Assembly: GCF_003952365.1 (NCBI RefSeq)
Contig: NZ_CP034443.1
Span: 1,729,001 to 1,793,000 of the forward strand
Length of the DNA stretch: 64,000 bases
Direction: 5' to 3'
Source: Mesorhizobium sp. M9A.F.Ca.ET.002.03.1.2
GTDB taxonomy: Bacteria; Pseudomonadota; Alphaproteobacteria; Rhizobiales; Rhizobiaceae
Position 1 is the first letter of the stretch, and the number at the start of each line of letters is the position of its first letter. This document shows, piece after piece, positions 1-7,679 of this stretch. A model generated the notes under the pieces. That model did not search any database. It saw only the letters and a list, made by a program, of their open reading frames with translations, and was not told where the DNA came from. The position numbers and the translations under genes were made by a program.

Positions 1-89
1 CGATCCGCCCGGCAGCACCAACCGCGTGCGGAGCGGATCATCCTTACCTGTTCATCGACGGAGCACTCCTGAAACGAGAGCGAGCTTAT

Positions 90-140
90 AATGCATGTTG
101 CGCAAAAGTGTGCAGCGGTTTTGCGATAACGACATGCATA
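90..140. repeat. Imperfect palindromic repeat downstream of yidC
   Basis: The arms atgcatgt (91-98) and acatgcat (132-139) face each other, and inside them cgcaaaa (101-107) faces ttttgcg (119-125). This is typical of short dispersed palindromes in rhizobial intergenic DNA. I see no gene in positions 1-264: the first 85 bases have short open frames on both strands, but none I can recognise, and the feature preceding the window edge is unknown. Confidence 0.55.
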
Positions 141-150
141 AAAACCAGAA

Positions 151-196
151 CCTAAAGCGCGTCGCATGAATCCGTTCAAACGCGACGCGCTTTAGG
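151..196. repeat. 15-bp perfect inverted repeat
   Basis: The arm cctaaagcgcgtcgc (151-165) is the exact reverse complement of 182-196, with a 16-base loop. It sits directly next to the palindrome at 90-140, so the two probably form one composite intergenic repeat. There is no T-run, so it is not an intrinsic terminator by itself. Confidence 0.7.
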
Positions 197-264
197 GATG
201 TGTCGCGGCGGCGTCTATCGTTGGGCCGACTGGTTCGCCGTTCGATGGCGGCTCGGCTTGTGCG

Positions 265-291
265 AAAAAGCCCCGGTCCGGCCGGGGCTTT
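265..291 (-). terminator. Intrinsic terminator of the rpmH-rnpA-yidC unit
   Basis: Read on the minus strand, a GCCCCGG/CCGGGGC hairpin with a five-base loop is followed by five T residues. It starts 28 bases after the yidC stop codon, the expected place for termination of the rpmH-rnpA-yidC transcript. Confidence 0.8.
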
Positions 292-318
292 GCTGGATTC
301 GCAAAAAGGGATCGCCGG

Positions 319-2148
319 CTATTCCGCCGGCGACGGTTTCTTCCGAAAAAGCGCGACCAGATTGTCCCACAACTCGATTTTGGCGCCCTGGCGCTTCATG
401 ATGACGCCTTGCTGGATGATCGAAAGCAGGTTGTTCCAGGCCCAGTAGATGACGAGGCCGGCCGGAAAGCCCGCCATCATGAACGTGAAGACCACCGGCA
501 TCCAAGTGAAAATCATGGCCTGCGTCGGGTCCGGCGGCGTCGGGTTCATGCGCATCTGCAGGAACATGGTGACGCCCATGATCAGCGGCCAAACGCCGAT
601 CATCAACATAGCTGGCAGGGTAATCGGGATGAGGCCGAACAGGTTGAAGAGCGAGGTCGGGTCGGGTGCCGCCAGATCCTGGATCCAGCCGAAGAACGGT
701 GCGTGCCGCATCTCGATGGTGATGTAGAGCACCTTGTAGAGCGCGAAGAAGACCGGGATCTGCAGCGCCACCGGCCAGCAGCCGGCGAGCGGATTGATCT
801 TCTCGGTCTTGTAGAGCTCCATCATCGCCTGTTGCTGCTTCATCTTGTCGTCCGCGTACTTCTCGCGGATCTCCAGCATCTTGGGCTGCACCTTCTTCAT
901 GTTCGCCATCGACGCGTAGGACTTGTTGGCGAGTGGGAAGAAGAGGGCCTTGACGACCACGGTGGTGGCAAGGATGGCCAGGCCGAAATTGCCGAAGAAT
1001 TTGTACATCGTGTCGATCAGATAGAACATCGGCTTGGTGATCCAGATGAACCATCCCCAGTCGATCAAACGGTCGAACAGCCTGATGTTGCGGTCCTGCG
1101 CATAGGCGTTGACCTTGGCGACTTCCTTGGCTCCGGCGAAGATCTCGGTCTCGACAGTTGCCGACTGGCCGGCATCAACGGTGATCGGATCGGTGAGGAA
1201 GTCGGCCTGGTAGCGAGGGCGGCCGTCCTCGAAATAGGCGTAATGCGGCTGGAACGGCTGCTTCTCGGTCGGCACCAGCGTCACCGCCCAGTATTTGTCG
1301 GTGATGCCCAGCCAGCCATCGGTCGACTTGCCCGGCGTGTACTGCTTGTCGTCCTCGACGGCCGCGTATTTGTGTTCCTGCAGGCCTTCCGTGCCGGTGA
1401 CGCCGATCAGCCCCTCATGCAGCACATAGATGCTGGCAACGGCAGGCTTGTCGAAGCGGGTGACACGGCCGTAGTTCGACAGGGTGACGGCGGCCGAACC
1501 CGAATTCTGCACCGTGTCCGAGACCGTGAACATGTAGTCGCTGTCGACGGAGAAAGTGCGCTTGAAGGTCAGGCCCTTGTCGTTTGTGAAGGTCAGCGTG
1601 ACCGGGGTCGCCGGCGTCAGTGTCGCATTGCCGTCGACGGTCCACACCGTTGCCGGCCCTGGCAGCGTGCCGATCTTGTCGCTGCCGACAAAGCCGATCT
1701 CGGCATAGTAGCCAGTTGGCAGCGTCGCCGGGTTGAGCAGTTCGATCTCGGGCGAGTTCTTGTCGACCGTCAGCGTGTAGTGCTTGAGCTTGAGGTCGTC
1801 GAGACGGGCGCCGGTGAGGTTGATCGAGCCCTCCAGGCTCGGCGTGTCGATCTTGATGCGCTGCGTCGACGCCAGCGCCTGCTCGCGGCTGGCCGGCGTC
1901 GTGCCGTCGGTTCCCGGTGCATTGGCGCCCGGTGCATTCGGAATGGCGCCTTGCTGCGGCGCCGGCGTTTCACTGCTGCCCGGACTGGCGCTTTCGGCCG
2001 CCTTCTTCTGCTCCGCTATCCGCTGCTCTTCTATACGGGCCGCCTCGCGTTGCGCCTCGCTGCGCGGCAGCACGTAAAAATACTGCCAAAGCGACAGGAT
2101 CAGCACCGACAGCGCGATGGTGATGAAGAAGTTCCGGTTGTTTTCCAT
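319..2148 (-). CDS. yidC: Membrane protein insertase YidC
   Basis: 609 residues, normal length for a Gram-negative YidC. It inserts proteins into the inner membrane with or without SecYEG. An N-terminal membrane anchor lies at about residues 7-24, then a Pro/Ala-rich linker (about 45-85), a large periplasmic beta domain to about residue 365, and the conserved C-terminal insertase core with five membrane segments. The conserved positive residue in the core groove appears as Lys (VVVKALFFPL) where E. coli has Arg. The tail is basic, as needed for ribosome contact. It starts 13 bases after the rnpA stop on the same strand, so it is co-transcribed with rnpA and rpmH. Identification is firm. Confidence 0.98.
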   Translation of the reverse strand: MENNRNFFITIALSVLILSLWQYFYVLPRSEAQREAARIEEQRIAEQKKAAESASPGSSETPAPQQGAIPNAPGANAPGTDGTTPASREQALASTQRIKIDTPSLEGSINLTGARLDDLKLKHYTLTVDKNSPEIELLNPATLPTGYYAEIGFVGSDKIGTLPGPATVWTVDGNATLTPATPVTLTFTNDKGLTFKRTFSVDSDYMFTVSDTVQNSGSAAVTLSNYGRVTRFDKPAVASIYVLHEGLIGVTGTEGLQEHKYAAVEDDKQYTPGKSTDGWLGITDKYWAVTLVPTEKQPFQPHYAYFEDGRPRYQADFLTDPITVDAGQSATVETEIFAGAKEVAKVNAYAQDRNIRLFDRLIDWGWFIWITKPMFYLIDTMYKFFGNFGLAILATTVVVKALFFPLANKSYASMANMKKVQPKMLEIREKYADDKMKQQQAMMELYKTEKINPLAGCWPVALQIPVFFALYKVLYITIEMRHAPFFGWIQDLAAPDPTSLFNLFGLIPITLPAMLMIGVWPLIMGVTMFLQMRMNPTPPDPTQAMIFTWMPVVFTFMMAGFPAGLVIYWAWNNLLSIIQQGVIMKRQGAKIELWDNLVALFRKKPSPAE

Positions 2149-2161
2149 CGAAAGCCTTGGC

Positions 2162-2515
2162 CTATCGTGTTCCGCGCAGTCGGCGGGAAAGTTCGGCCTT
2201 CAGCTGGCCGAATGGAATGGTAAGCACATCTTCGCGTCCGACGATGACATAGTCATTGCCAGGCGCCATGTCACCCGCTGCATGCGTGCGCACGGCTTCC
2301 CTCAGCCGCCGCCGGATGCGGTTGCGGACGACTGCGTTGCCGACCTTCTTGGTGACCGTGTAGCCGACACGAGGCGCCTCGCTGTCGCTGCGGTCCAGAA
2401 CCTCGACGAGAAAAAGCCGCCCGCGGCGCTTCTCGCCACGCCGGGCAGCCAGGAATTCCGCGCGTTTCAGAAGCCGTTTGGGATGTGCTCCCGCTGGCTT
2501 GCCGGTTGCGGGCAA
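2162..2515 (-). CDS. rnpA: Ribonuclease P protein component
   Basis: 117 residues. It is the protein subunit of RNase P, which removes 5' leaders from tRNA precursors. The family signature is present: the central RNR helix ([14 protein letters not shown], about residues 61-74) and the preceding GYTVTKKVG strand. It lies 21 bases downstream of the rpmH stop, and yidC follows after 13 bases, the classical rpmH-rnpA-yidC arrangement. The first about 12 residues are not conserved in the family, so the exact start is less certain than the identity. Confidence 0.97.
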   Translation of the reverse strand: MPATGKPAGAHPKRLLKRAEFLAARRGEKRRGRLFLVEVLDRSDSEAPRVGYTVTKKVGNAVVRNRIRRRLREAVRTHAAGDMAPGNDYVIVGREDVLTIPFGQLKAELSRRLRGTR

Positions 2516-2536
2516 CGATCTCGTCTTTCGCTCGGG

Positions 2537-2671
2537 TCAGGCGCTGAGCCGCTTCCGGCCGCGGTTGCGGCGGGCTGCGACGACGCCACGACCACCCTTG
2601 GTGGCCATGCGGGCACGGAACCCGTGCCGGCGTTTGCGGACGAGTTTGGACGGTTGGTAGGTACGCTTCAT
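2537..2671 (-). CDS. rpmH: Large ribosomal subunit protein bL34
   Basis: 44 residues read directly from the minus strand: it begins [20 protein letters not shown] and ends [10 protein letters not shown]. This is a full-length bL34, a small Lys/Arg-rich protein of the 50S subunit. It is the first gene of the rpmH-rnpA-yidC unit. The ATG at 2671 is fixed by the universally conserved N-terminus. Confidence 0.98.
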   Translation of the reverse strand: MKRTYQPSKLVRKRRHGFRARMATKGGRGVVAARRNRGRKRLSA

Positions 2672-2792
2672 TTGTTTTAATACCGCGGGGTGCGGCCCTT
2701 CTTGATTCTGTCACTTTGTAACAGGAGCTTTGCCGGGCCGGTTTTGGCGCGATCGAAACCGCGCCGGGACGAATGGCCCGAGCGTGAGCGGG

Positions 2793-2821
2793 CTTATAGA
2801 AAGAAGGGTTTTGGAAGTCAA
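2793..2821 (-). promoter_or_regulatory. Sigma-70 type promoter for rpmH
   Basis: On the minus strand TTGACT (2821-2816) is followed after 17 bases by TATAAG (2798-2793), close to the alphaproteobacterial housekeeping consensus. It gives a leader of roughly 115 bases before rpmH. The rest of 2672-2964 has no gene that I can support; the start region of the divergent histidine kinase also lies here. Confidence 0.55.
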
Positions 2822-2964
2822 TCCGGCGCCGGCATCCGGCGCCGCGGGGCCGATGGCTGAAGTCTTGGCGGTCTTACCCCATGTTGGGACGAAGGACGAA
2901 ATTGGCAAAAATGCCGCAATGGCCTAATCTTGGCTGATCAAGTGATCGTGAAGACAAAAGCAGC

Positions 2965-4452
2965 ATGAGTGAAATACCACCCGCGGATGAAAGGATCGAT
3001 CGGGCGGCGGCCGACGCCCGATCGGTGCCTTTATCGCGTGGATTGTCGACAAAGCTCCTGCTGCTCACCATTGTCTTCGTGCTCCTGGCCGAAGTCCTTA
3101 TCTTTCTGCCCTGGATCGCCAGCTACAGGCTGAGTTGGCTGAAGGAAAGGCTGAGCACCGCCGCGGCCGTATCGATCGTGCTGGTGCAGGGAGAGCCCGC
3201 CTCGCTCTCCCGCGCCGCCCAGAACGACGTGCTGACGGCGATCGGCGCCAAGGCGATCGCCGTGCGCGACGGCGGCGTCTCGCGCCTTTTGGTCGTGGCG
3301 GAAATGCCGCCGCAGGTCGACGAGCATATCGACATCGCCAATGTCGGCCTGGTCGAGGGCATGACCAGCGCTTTGGACACGCTGTTTTTCGGCGGCGAGC
3401 GGATGCTGCGCGTATTCGGGCCGGTCGGCGACAGCGACAAGGAATTCGAGCTGATCATGCCCGATTACAGCCTGCGCAATGCCATGCTCATCTATTCGCG
3501 CAACGTCGCCTTCGTCTCGCTGCTGATCTCGCTGTTCACCGCCATGCTGGTCTACGCCGCCATAGACCTGATCATGATCGGTCCGATCCGGACGATGACG
3601 CGCTCGATGTTGGCCTTCTCAGAGGCGCCGGACGACCCCGGGCGGATCATCCGCCCTGCCGCCCGCGCCGACGAGATCGGCGTCGCCGAGCGCGAGCTTT
3701 CGCAGATGCAGGAGCGGCTGCAAAAGATGCTTGCCGAGCAGAAACACCTCGCCGACCTTGGCCTCGCCGTGTCGAAGATCAATCACGACATGCGCAACAT
3801 CCTGGCGTCGGCGCAGCTGATGTCGGACCGCCTGCGTCAGGTTCAGGACCCGACCGTGCAGGCCTTTGCGCCGAAACTGCTGCGCGCGCTTGATCGTGCC
3901 GTGTCCTATTCGGAAGGTGTGCTCGCCTATGGCCGTACCCAGGAGCCGCCGCCGTCGCGCCGCAGGCTCAGGCTGCGCCAACTGGTCGACGACGTCCACG
4001 GCCTGCTCGACACCGAAGGCGGCATCGAATTCGTCAATGCCGTCGATCTGGCCTTCGAGGTGGATGCCGATTCCGATCAGCTCTTTCGCGTGCTCAGCAA
4101 TCTTTGCCGCAACGCCGTGCAGGCGATGGCGGCGGACGCGGAAAGTGCGGTGGTGCGCCGGTTGGCGGTGTCGGCCGAGCGCTTGGGCAGCGTCAGCCGC
4201 ATCACGGTCACCGACACCGGCCCCGGCCTGCCGCCGAAGGCGCGCGAGAACCTGTTCGCGGCGTTCCGCGGCTCGGCCCGCAGCGGCGGCACCGGCCTTG
4301 GCCTGGCGATTGCCCATGAATTGATCCGCGCCCATGGCGGCACTGTGGAGCTTGTCGAAAGCAGAGGCGGCCGCACCACATTCGCGGTCACCATCCCCGA
4401 CCAGCCGGTCCGGCTCGACCAGGCCCGCAACAGCCTGCGCCGCCCGGCCTGA
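2965..4452 (+). CDS. HAMP sensor histidine kinase (orphan)
   Basis: 495 residues. A membrane segment lies at about residues 28-50, a periplasmic sensor region follows to about 170, and a second membrane segment spans about 175-200. A HAMP-like linker and coiled coil follow (RADEIGVAERELSQMQERLQ). The phospho-acceptor region is NHDMRNILASAQL (about residues 272-284), a variant of the usual H-E-x-R-x-P box. The ATPase domain shows the N box (NLCRNAVQAM), G1 box (DTGPGLPP) and G2 box (GGTGLGLAIA). No response regulator is adjacent, so the partner is unknown. It is divergent from rpmH; the signal sensed cannot be read from sequence. Confidence 0.9.
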   Translation: MSEIPPADERIDRAAADARSVPLSRGLSTKLLLLTIVFVLLAEVLIFLPWIASYRLSWLKERLSTAAAVSIVLVQGEPASLSRAAQNDVLTAIGAKAIAVRDGGVSRLLVVAEMPPQVDEHIDIANVGLVEGMTSALDTLFFGGERMLRVFGPVGDSDKEFELIMPDYSLRNAMLIYSRNVAFVSLLISLFTAMLVYAAIDLIMIGPIRTMTRSMLAFSEAPDDPGRIIRPAARADEIGVAERELSQMQERLQKMLAEQKHLADLGLAVSKINHDMRNILASAQLMSDRLRQVQDPTVQAFAPKLLRALDRAVSYSEGVLAYGRTQEPPPSRRRLRLRQLVDDVHGLLDTEGGIEFVNAVDLAFEVDADSDQLFRVLSNLCRNAVQAMAADAESAVVRRLAVSAERLGSVSRITVTDTGPGLPPKARENLFAAFRGSARSGGTGLGLAIAHELIRAHGGTVELVESRGGRTTFAVTIPDQPVRLDQARNSLRRPA

Positions 4453-4649
4453 TCCTCGCCCCGCCTGATCCGCGCCTTGGCCGGGTCCCCCTCCGATCCT
4501 CGCCCCCTACGATCCTGGCCAAGCCACGAACAACAAAACTTTTGCCGGATCGACTTGCTTTTCGGAAATTCAGTCGCTAGGGAACACGTCACATTCGCGG
4601 CCGGTCGCCAGGATCGGATCGCGGGGCTATGCAAAGCATGGCCTGTTGC

Positions 4650-4726
4650 GCGCCCGTAGCTCAGCTGGATAGAGCACCAGACTACGAATCTGGGGGTCAG
4701 GAGTTCGAATCTCTTCGGGCGCGCCA
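4650..4726 (+). tRNA. tRNA-Arg (anticodon ACG)
   Basis: 77 bases including an encoded CCA. The acceptor stem GCGCCCG (4650-4656) pairs with CGGGCGC (4716-4722). The anticodon stem CCAGA/TCTGG encloses the loop CTACGAA, with ACG at 4684-4686; A34 is expected to be edited to inosine. The T loop contains GTTCGAATC. It decodes CGU/CGC/CGA arginine codons. Confidence 0.97.
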
Positions 4727-4817
4727 ATTGGAATGTACATCCCAACCTAGTTAATCGCACAGACCAAATTGCGATGAAGGGCGAGGCAGCGCTGAACTTG
4801 TTGTTGGCCCTGCCGGG

Positions 4818-5092
4818 CTATCCTCGCCAGCGGAGCGCTTCGACCAGGAGAGCGAACGCGGGGAATTCTGGCGGCGGCTTGGATAATAGAGATGATAGCG
4901 GGCACCAGTCCTCCAGCACTGCTGAAGCCGTCCTTCAGCAAGGAAGGGGCGCAGCGCGTGGTCTGGCAGGCAGGCAAGGCCCAGGCCGTTCAATGCGGCG
5001 TCGCCCTCCGCCGATGCGGCGACGAATGGCTCCGGACGAAGCAGATGATGGCTGACGAAGGTCAGAACGGTATAGCCACAATCGTCACGCAT
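4818..5092 (-). pseudogene. LysR-family regulator, C-terminal remnant with frameshift
   Basis: Minus-strand translation gives LGLACLPDHALRPFLAEGRL, then an aromatic-rich stretch ending YHLYYPSRRQNSP, which is the typical end of the LysR effector-binding domain. After that the frame breaks; a one-base shift restores PAFALLVEALRWRG followed by a stop at 4818-4820, the expected ending. No DNA-binding half is visible between 5092 and the cyclase gene. It is therefore a truncated, frameshifted fragment. Family assignment rests on motif recognition, not on a search. Confidence 0.7.
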
Positions 5093-5207
5093 TTGTGAGC
5101 TGTGTCGATAAGCCTATCCGGGATTATGGGTCTTATCTTGGGCCGAGCGTCGCCTTAAGTGTCAGTAAAAGAGTCCGTACATGGCCCGCCGCTCAGGAAT
5201 AATGCTG

Positions 5208-7079
5208 ATGGAACGCAAGCTCGCGGCAATCATGGCCGCCGATATCGTCGGCTACAGCCTGCTGATGGCTGAAAACGAGGCTTCCACCTACGCGAAGCTG
5301 CGCGCTGTTTTTGATGAGCTCATTGACCCGTCCATTGCCTGCCATGGCGGGCGCATCGTCAAGACGACGGGAGACGGCTTTCTCGCCATGTTTCCCAGCG
5401 TCAACGAAGCGGTTGATGCGGCGCTGGCCATACAGGAGGGCTTCGACAAAGGCCCGTTCGAGCTGCGCATCGGCATCAATCTTGGCGATGTCATCGAAGA
5501 TGACGGCGACGTATACGGCGATGGCGTCAATGTGGCCGCCCGTCTTGAGGCCATGTGCGATCCGGGGCAGATATTCGTCAGCGGCGCCGTGGTGATGGCG
5601 GCCGACCGCAACAGCGCGGACAGGTTCGTCCGCATCGGCCGCAGGCGGGCCAAGAACATTCCCGAACTTCTCAACGTCTACCGCGTAAGGCGTGCGGGCT
5701 CTCTGTGGTCGCCATGGCGACAGGTGCCGCAGGTGCTGCGCAGCACCGCCGCCCGCTGGTCTTATGGCGCGGCCGCCATAGCCCTCATCCTCATCGGCAC
5801 CCAAATCCAGCCGCTCTCCCTGGCAGCCATGGTCAGCCGCATCCCGGCGGCCTTGTCGATGGACCAGAGCCGCGCCGACCCCAGGCCGTCAGTGGCGGTC
5901 ATGCCTTTTGCCGCGATGAGCGGCAGCGGCGAGCAATCGTATTTCGCGGACGGACTGACCGAGGATGTGACGACAGCCCTTGCCCGCAATTCAGAGCTGC
6001 AGGTAATCGCGCGCGATTCCACCTACGCCGCGCACGGGCAGGATACGGACGTGCGCAAGCTCGGGGCGAGGCTCGGCGTTGATTATGTGGTTGAAGGCAG
6101 CGCCCGCCGTGAAGGCGACCAGCTTCGCGTGTCGGCGCAGCTGATCGATGTAAAGACAGGCGCGCATCTGTGGTCGCGCAGTTTTGACCGGCAGGTCGCC
6201 GACGTGTTCACCGTCCAGAGCGAGCTGACCACTGAAATCGTCGCGCAGATCGCGCCCTATATCGGCAGGAGCGAGGCGGCGGCGGCAGCGGAGCGCCCGA
6301 CCGACAATCTGCAGGCCTATGACCTCGTGCTGCAGGCCCGCAACCGCTACCGGCACGGCGCCAATGACCCGCAGGACATTCTGGAAGCGCGGGGCCTCTA
6401 CCAGCGCGCCCTTGAAATGGACCCGTCCTATGCGGCCGCCCGAGCCGGCCTCGCGCTGACCTATATCGCCAGCGTGGCGCAGAGCGGTGACGGCCGGGCA
6501 AACGCCGCGGAGCTCCATCTTGGGCTTAGCGAAGCCCGGCAGGCGGTCCGTCTCGATCCCAATCTTGGCCTTGGCTATCAGGTCATCAGCTTCGGACTTG
6601 CCGTGCAGGGCGACTATTCAGGCGGCTTGCAGGCCGCACGGCGCGCTGTGGAGCTCAACCCTAACGATCCCGACAGCATGATGGCGCTTGCAAAGGCGCA
6701 GGTGCGCTTCGGGGAATATGATGATGCCGTCGCCAACGCAGAGCGGGCCCGCCGCCTTCATCCTATGGCGCCCGAGTACTATGCCTATGTGCACGGGCAG
6801 GCGCTCTACGCGGCTGACCGCCGCGATGAGGCTTCCGCGGTCATAGAGGAATGCCTGATCCGGGCGCCGCGCGATGCAAACTGCCTTCTGATTCAGGCCG
6901 CTTTGCAGGGCGGGGGCGGAGAGGTCGAGGCAGCCCAGCAGACGATGGCAAAGCTGATTGAGGCGCATCCGGAATTCTCGCTGGAAGCAGAGCGCGCCTA
7001 CCGCCGGTTCGGTGACAGGCCGCTGATGGAAGAGTTCCTGCAGGACCTCGCGCAGGCCAAGGCCCCTGAATCCGCCTGA
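5208..7079 (+). CDS. Class III nucleotide cyclase fused to TolB-like and TPR domains
   Basis: About 623 residues from the ATG at 5208, chosen because AGGA lies nine bases upstream and the family starts MERKLAAIMAADIVGYS; in-frame ATGs at 5181 and 5202 are alternatives. The cyclase domain (about 1-160) has both metal aspartates (AADIVGYS and KTTGDGFLA) and the transition-state Asn/Arg pair (NVAARLE), so it is probably active for cAMP or cGMP. A single membrane segment follows at about 185-205. Next comes a TolB-N-like module (SVAVMPFAAMSG, then FADGLTEDV and LWSRSFDRQV), then about five TPR repeats. The second half closely resembles that of the winged-helix protein at 7680-9188. The ligand and output are unknown. 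Confidence 0.9.
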   Translation: MERKLAAIMAADIVGYSLLMAENEASTYAKLRAVFDELIDPSIACHGGRIVKTTGDGFLAMFPSVNEAVDAALAIQEGFDKGPFELRIGINLGDVIEDDGDVYGDGVNVAARLEAMCDPGQIFVSGAVVMAADRNSADRFVRIGRRRAKNIPELLNVYRVRRAGSLWSPWRQVPQVLRSTAARWSYGAAAIALILIGTQIQPLSLAAMVSRIPAALSMDQSRADPRPSVAVMPFAAMSGSGEQSYFADGLTEDVTTALARNSELQVIARDSTYAAHGQDTDVRKLGARLGVDYVVEGSARREGDQLRVSAQLIDVKTGAHLWSRSFDRQVADVFTVQSELTTEIVAQIAPYIGRSEAAAAAERPTDNLQAYDLVLQARNRYRHGANDPQDILEARGLYQRALEMDPSYAAARAGLALTYIASVAQSGDGRANAAELHLGLSEARQAVRLDPNLGLGYQVISFGLAVQGDYSGGLQAARRAVELNPNDPDSMMALAKAQVRFGEYDDAVANAERARRLHPMAPEYYAYVHGQALYAADRRDEASAVIEECLIRAPRDANCLLIQAALQGGGGEVEAAQQTMAKLIEAHPEFSLEAERAYRRFGDRPLMEEFLQDLAQAKAPESA

Positions 7080-7085
7080 AGGTTT

Positions 7086-7196
7086 TTACAGAGCGACTTC
7101 AATCACATAGCGGTTCCCAGTTTCGTCTCGTCCGGCGCGCCATAAACCGCCGATAGCCCTCCATGGTACGGTGTAGCCGCCGATCTTAGATCGCAC
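7086..7196 (-). CDS. Possible 36-codon small gene
   Basis: A minus-strand frame from a GTG at 7196 to TAA at 7086-7088 reads GGYTVPWRAIGGLWRAG, then RDETGNRYVIEVAL at the end. The composition (Trp, Tyr, no stop, balanced charges) looks protein-like, but there is no clear ribosome-binding site and I do not recognise the family. It could also be the end of a decayed gene. The rest of 7080-7294 shows nothing else. Confidence 0.2.
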   Translation of the reverse strand: MRSKIGGYTVPWRAIGGLWRAGRDETGNRYVIEVAL

Positions 7197-7294
7197 TGTC
7201 TGACGCGCACGTTGTGCAGCTGCGCCCGCCGACGCGCCATCGTCGCGACTTCCCGCGCATGGCGCCGCGATCGGGTGTCATTGCAGCATTCGCC

Positions 7295-7543
7295 CTATCG
7301 TTGCCAGAAGCGCTTGGCGATTTCTGCCTCGACCTGCCGTCTCGTCAGACCCATATCGTCGATCAAATGGGGATTGGTCCTCGAGATTTGCTCAAGTTCC
7401 CAGCGAAAGCGTATCCGCCAGCTCCAGGTCGCGATAATGCTTCGCAGGGTCGCCAGGCCGTAGTGCCGGCGCGACATTTCAGCCAGTCCCAAAGGCGTTC
7501 CCGGCCGCGCTGCCTGATGCGGGGCCGCAAGGGTATCGTTCAT
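7295..7543 (-). CDS. DUF1127 domain small protein
   Basis: 82 residues from the ATG at 7543, which has GGAGG seven bases upstream; a longer frame from 7660 lacks such a site. The C-terminal half (WSWRIRFRWELEQISRTNPHL, then IDDMGLTRRQVEAEIAKRFW) is the DUF1127/YjiS-type motif common in rhizobia. Some short DUF1127 proteins of alphaproteobacteria bind RNA and take part in phosphate or stress physiology; whether this one does is unknown. It is divergent from the winged-helix gene. Confidence 0.85.
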   Translation of the reverse strand: MNDTLAAPHQAARPGTPLGLAEMSRRHYGLATLRSIIATWSWRIRFRWELEQISRTNPHLIDDMGLTRRQVEAEIAKRFWQR

Positions 7544-7633
7544 AGCAACCTCCATATGGTTTGAAGATCCGGGGGACCCTCGACTTGAAAGAGGTTGAAT
7601 TCTGCAGGATACGAACAGCGTCGTAATTAAGCC

Positions 7634-7661
7634 CTTCCAAATAGTTCTCAAAACTTCCAAA
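7634..7661. promoter_or_regulatory. Direct repeat CTTCCAAA, possible winged-helix operator
   Basis: CTTCCAAA occurs at 7634-7641 and again at 7654-7661, exactly 20 bases apart (two helical turns), ending 18 bases before the winged-helix gene. OmpR/PhoB-type winged-helix domains bind direct repeats of this kind, so autoregulation is possible. This is inference from spacing and position only. Confidence 0.35.
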
Positions 7662-7679
7662 CGGGCTATAGATGCCCCT

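Noticed and set aside
1..85. Possible end or start of a gene at the left edge (for example engB, which often follows yidC)
   Set aside because: No frame in the first 85 bases matches EngB or another family I know; too little sequence to call.
409..2223. 600-codon plus-strand frame opposite yidC
   Set aside because: yidC and rnpA on the other strand are certain; this frame has no family features.
4451..4520. Imperfect repeats of gatcctcgcccc after the histidine kinase
   Set aside because: Short and irregular, not a CRISPR or clear terminator; left as low-complexity spacer.
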